Source: Pseudomonas solani
GTDB taxonomy: Bacteria > Pseudomonadota > Gammaproteobacteria > Pseudomonadales > Pseudomonadaceae
Assembly (NCBI RefSeq): GCF_026072635.1
Contig: NZ_AP023081.1
Location: 156,501 to 220,500 of the forward strand
DNA: 64,000 nucleotides
Direction of reading: 5' to 3'
Shown: positions 62,215-64,000 of the stretch, piece after piece
How the letters are laid out: the number at the start of each line of letters is the position of its first letter
How positions within the stretch are numbered: the first letter of the stretch is position 1
Made by a program: the position numbers and the translations under genes
The notes under the pieces: model-generated
What the model was told of the DNA's origin: nothing
The model's database searches: none
Seen by the model: only the letters and a program-made list of their open reading frames with translations

Positions 62215-64000
62215 TCAGAAGAATTGCGAGACGCTGAACTTGATGTTGCGGCCAACGCCGGAAACGGACTCGCCGAGGTAGGGGTAGTACTCGCGGTTGA
62301 ACAGGTTATCCACCGCCAGCCGCGCCTCGAAGCCCTTGATGTACTTGGGCTGCCAGGTCGCGAATAGGCCGTGCAGGGCGTAACCCTGGGTTTCGGGAAG
62401 GCTCCAGCCAGACGCCAGAGGATCATCGTCAGTTGGGGAGCGGTCCTGCTTGCGCACGAAGTTGCCGGTCCAGCCCATGGCCATGTCGATCTCCGGGACC
62501 TTCACGCCCAGGGTCGCCACCGCCTTGCGCGGAGGGATGTCCGAAAGCCAGGTTTCAGGGCCCCAGGGGTTGCGCGGCGAGGCATCGCGCTTGCCGCGGA
62601 TGTAGGACACCGACAGGCTGCCGAAGATGCGCGAGCTGTCGTAGAAGGATTCGACCTCCACCCCCTCGATGGTGTAGCCGGGCAGGTTGCGGTTGTTGGC
62701 CAACGGCCCCGGGCATGCACTGTTGCCGCCGGTCACGCTGGCGAGGCAATAGACGCCGGTGCGCTTGAAGATCTCGTCCTTGCCACGGTTGCGAAACAGC
62801 GTGGTGCGGATCTGCAGGTTGTCACTGTCCACCAGCAGCTTGTCGAAATTGAAGATGCTGCCCAGGCGTACCCCGGTGATGCGCTCCGGGTCCAGGTTGC
62901 GACTGGTGGCGGGCACACTGCTCGCCGCGCTCTGCACCTCGTACAGTTCGTCGATCAAAGGGGCGCGCCAGGTCTTGCTGTAGTCGGCGAAGAACGCCAG
63001 GTTGTCGGTGGCGGTCCAGAACAGCCCCAGGCGCGGCGACCAGCCACTGTAGGTGACGCTGCTGTAGTCGTGCCCTACGGCCGGATCGGGGCTGTTGTAG
63101 CGCGGCGCCAGGCTGGGCTCGCCACGGCTGTAGACATGGTCGTAACGCAGTGCCGGGGTGATGGTCACGGAGCCGATGGTGATGGCGTCCTGCAGATAGC
63201 CACTGCGGGTTTCCTGCTCGCCGGACGGCATGTAGTAGGGCTGGTAGAGGCCGTAGTTGTAGGTCCTGTCAGTCAGCTTGCTGAGGTCCTTCATCAGCGT
63301 GTCGCGATCATGCCCGTGCCATTGCACACCCACTGTAGCGACATGGGATAACAACCCCGTATCGAAGCGGCTTTCGTTCTTCAGCTCCGCCAGCCGGTCG
63401 GTGTAGTTGACCCAGCTCTCGTTGCCCAGCGAAGACGCGAACCCCGCAGACGCGTTGGCCGGCCGCTTGTCATGCTGGTCGGTCTTGGAATAGGCATAGC
63501 TCGCGGTGACATTCACCAACGGGTTGTCCAGCGGCGTGTAGTTCCACTTCAACGAGTAGTTCTCGTCGTCCTGGTCACGGTTCACCAGCTTGCGTTTCCA
63601 GGCACCGTCCAAGCCATAGCGGGCTATCTCCACCGCAGTGGGGGCAGCCATTTCATCGCGCTTGGCGGCGAAGGGCTCCCAGGCCTCGCTGCCGGACTGC
63701 ATGGCCGACAGGGTGAAGACATGCTCGTCGTTGGGGCGGAAGTTGCTCTTGAACAGGAAGGCGTCAAGGCTGTTTTCGGAGTAGACGAAGCGCGTGCCAT
63801 CCGGGCGCTTGATGTTGTCGCCGTCACGCCCAGTGAGGAACAGCAGGCCATCGAGCATCTTGTCGGTGGTCTGGCCATACACCGCGCCGCTGTAGATCTC
63901 CTGGCGGTCATTGGTGTGATAGCCGTACTTGAGGAAGGCGCCGACGTTCTCGCCGTCCTGCAGCAGGTCGGCCGGGTCCTTGGTATCCACCTTGATCACC
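62215..64000 (-). CDS. TonB-dependent receptor, haem/haemoglobin type (5' end outside window)
   Basis: The C-terminal 594 or more residues of an outer-membrane beta-barrel ending in the aromatic FSVSQFF. The barrel contains TWRAPLIDELY, which resembles the FRAP box of haem receptors, and RNLDPERI, which resembles the NPNL box. From memory the gene next to PA1304 is the haem receptor hxuA (PA1302), supporting the call. The conserved His between the two boxes is not present here. The N-terminal plug lies beyond the window edge. Confidence 0.8.
   Translation of the reverse strand, partial: VIKVDTKDPADLLQDGENVGAFLKYGYHTNDRQEIYSGAVYGQTTDKMLDGLLFLTGRDGDNIKRPDGTRFVYSENSLDAFLFKSNFRPNDEHVFTLSAMQSGSEAWEPFAAKRDEMAAPTAVEIARYGLDGAWKRKLVNRDQDDENYSLKWNYTPLDNPLVNVTASYAYSKTDQHDKRPANASAGFASSLGNESWVNYTDRLAELKNESRFDTGLLSHVATVGVQWHGHDRDTLMKDLSKLTDRTYNYGLYQPYYMPSGEQETRSGYLQDAITIGSVTITPALRYDHVYSRGEPSLAPRYNSPDPAVGHDYSSVTYSGWSPRLGLFWTATDNLAFFADYSKTWRAPLIDELYEVQSAASSVPATSRNLDPERITGVRLGSIFNFDKLLVDSDNLQIRTTLFRNRGKDEIFKRTGVYCLASVTGGNSACPGPLANNRNLPGYTIEGVEVESFYDSSRIFGSLSVSYIRGKRDASPRNPWGPETWLSDIPPRKAVATLGVKVPEIDMAMGWTGNFVRKQDRSPTDDDPLASGWSLPETQGYALHGLFATWQPKYIKGFEARLAVDNLFNREYYPYLGESVSGVGRNIKFSVSQFF

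Overview
The window looks like a chromosomal segment of a high-GC Pseudomonas, close to the P. aeruginosa/P. resinovorans side of the genus. The evidence is the gene order fimL-nudC, ldcA-ldcB, dnaQ-rnhA, gloB, mltD, a five-gene peptide ABC transporter joined to fabI, ppiD, hupB, lon, clpX, clpP, tig, parRS, a Leu-His-Arg tRNA operon and folD. From memory this is the PA1796-PA1828 order of P. aeruginosa PAO1. A second conserved block (oligopeptidase, membrane protein, HIT protein, class II amidotransferase; PA1304-PA1307 from memory) lies at 56-60 kb. No phage, insertion sequence or CRISPR array is visible. No stretch longer than 300 bases lacks a gene or RNA.

Layout. 0-12 kb: a reductase, two membrane proteins, fimL/nudC, an enoyl-CoA hydratase, the lysine decarboxylase/antiporter pair, dnaQ, rnhA and a methyltransferase. 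12-24.3 kb: gloB, the three-LysM transglycosylase mltD, an HDOD-GAF protein, and nppA1A2BCD-fabI. 24.5-33 kb: the protein quality-control cluster ppiD-hupB-lon-clpX-clpP-tig on the minus strand. It includes a heat-shock-type promoter before lon, a strong sigma70 promoter before hupB and a densely structured hupB-ppiD spacer. 33-38 kb: parR-parS followed by a lipoprotein with a beta-lactamase fold and a MipA/OmpV barrel, which together match the polymyxin-sensing mipBA pair. 38-40.4 kb: a HigB/HigA-type toxin-antitoxin module, three tRNA genes and folD.

40.5-48.6 kb: a glpSTPQUV-like glycerol-type ABC transporter operon. It has a sigma54 promoter and seven TGAACA half-sites upstream, and is divergent from an AcoR-like sigma54 activator. 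One ATPase gene has a 1-base frameshift in a G run.

48.6-55.6 kb holds the most unusual system. A tight six-gene operon encodes an EamA transporter, a JAMM metalloprotease, a ubiquitin-like/E1/rhodanese triple fusion, a PLP cysteine-synthase-like enzyme, a serine acetyltransferase with a long C-terminal extension, and an AlaX-type tRNA-editing protein (also frameshifted). A divergent MocR-type PLP regulator flanks it. The set reads as a self-contained protein-thiocarboxylate pathway to cysteine or a related thiol compound, with its own exporter and regulator. The window ends with a small phosphatase, a DUF1456 protein, a DJ-1/PfpI protein and the 3' part of a TonB-dependent haem-type receptor.
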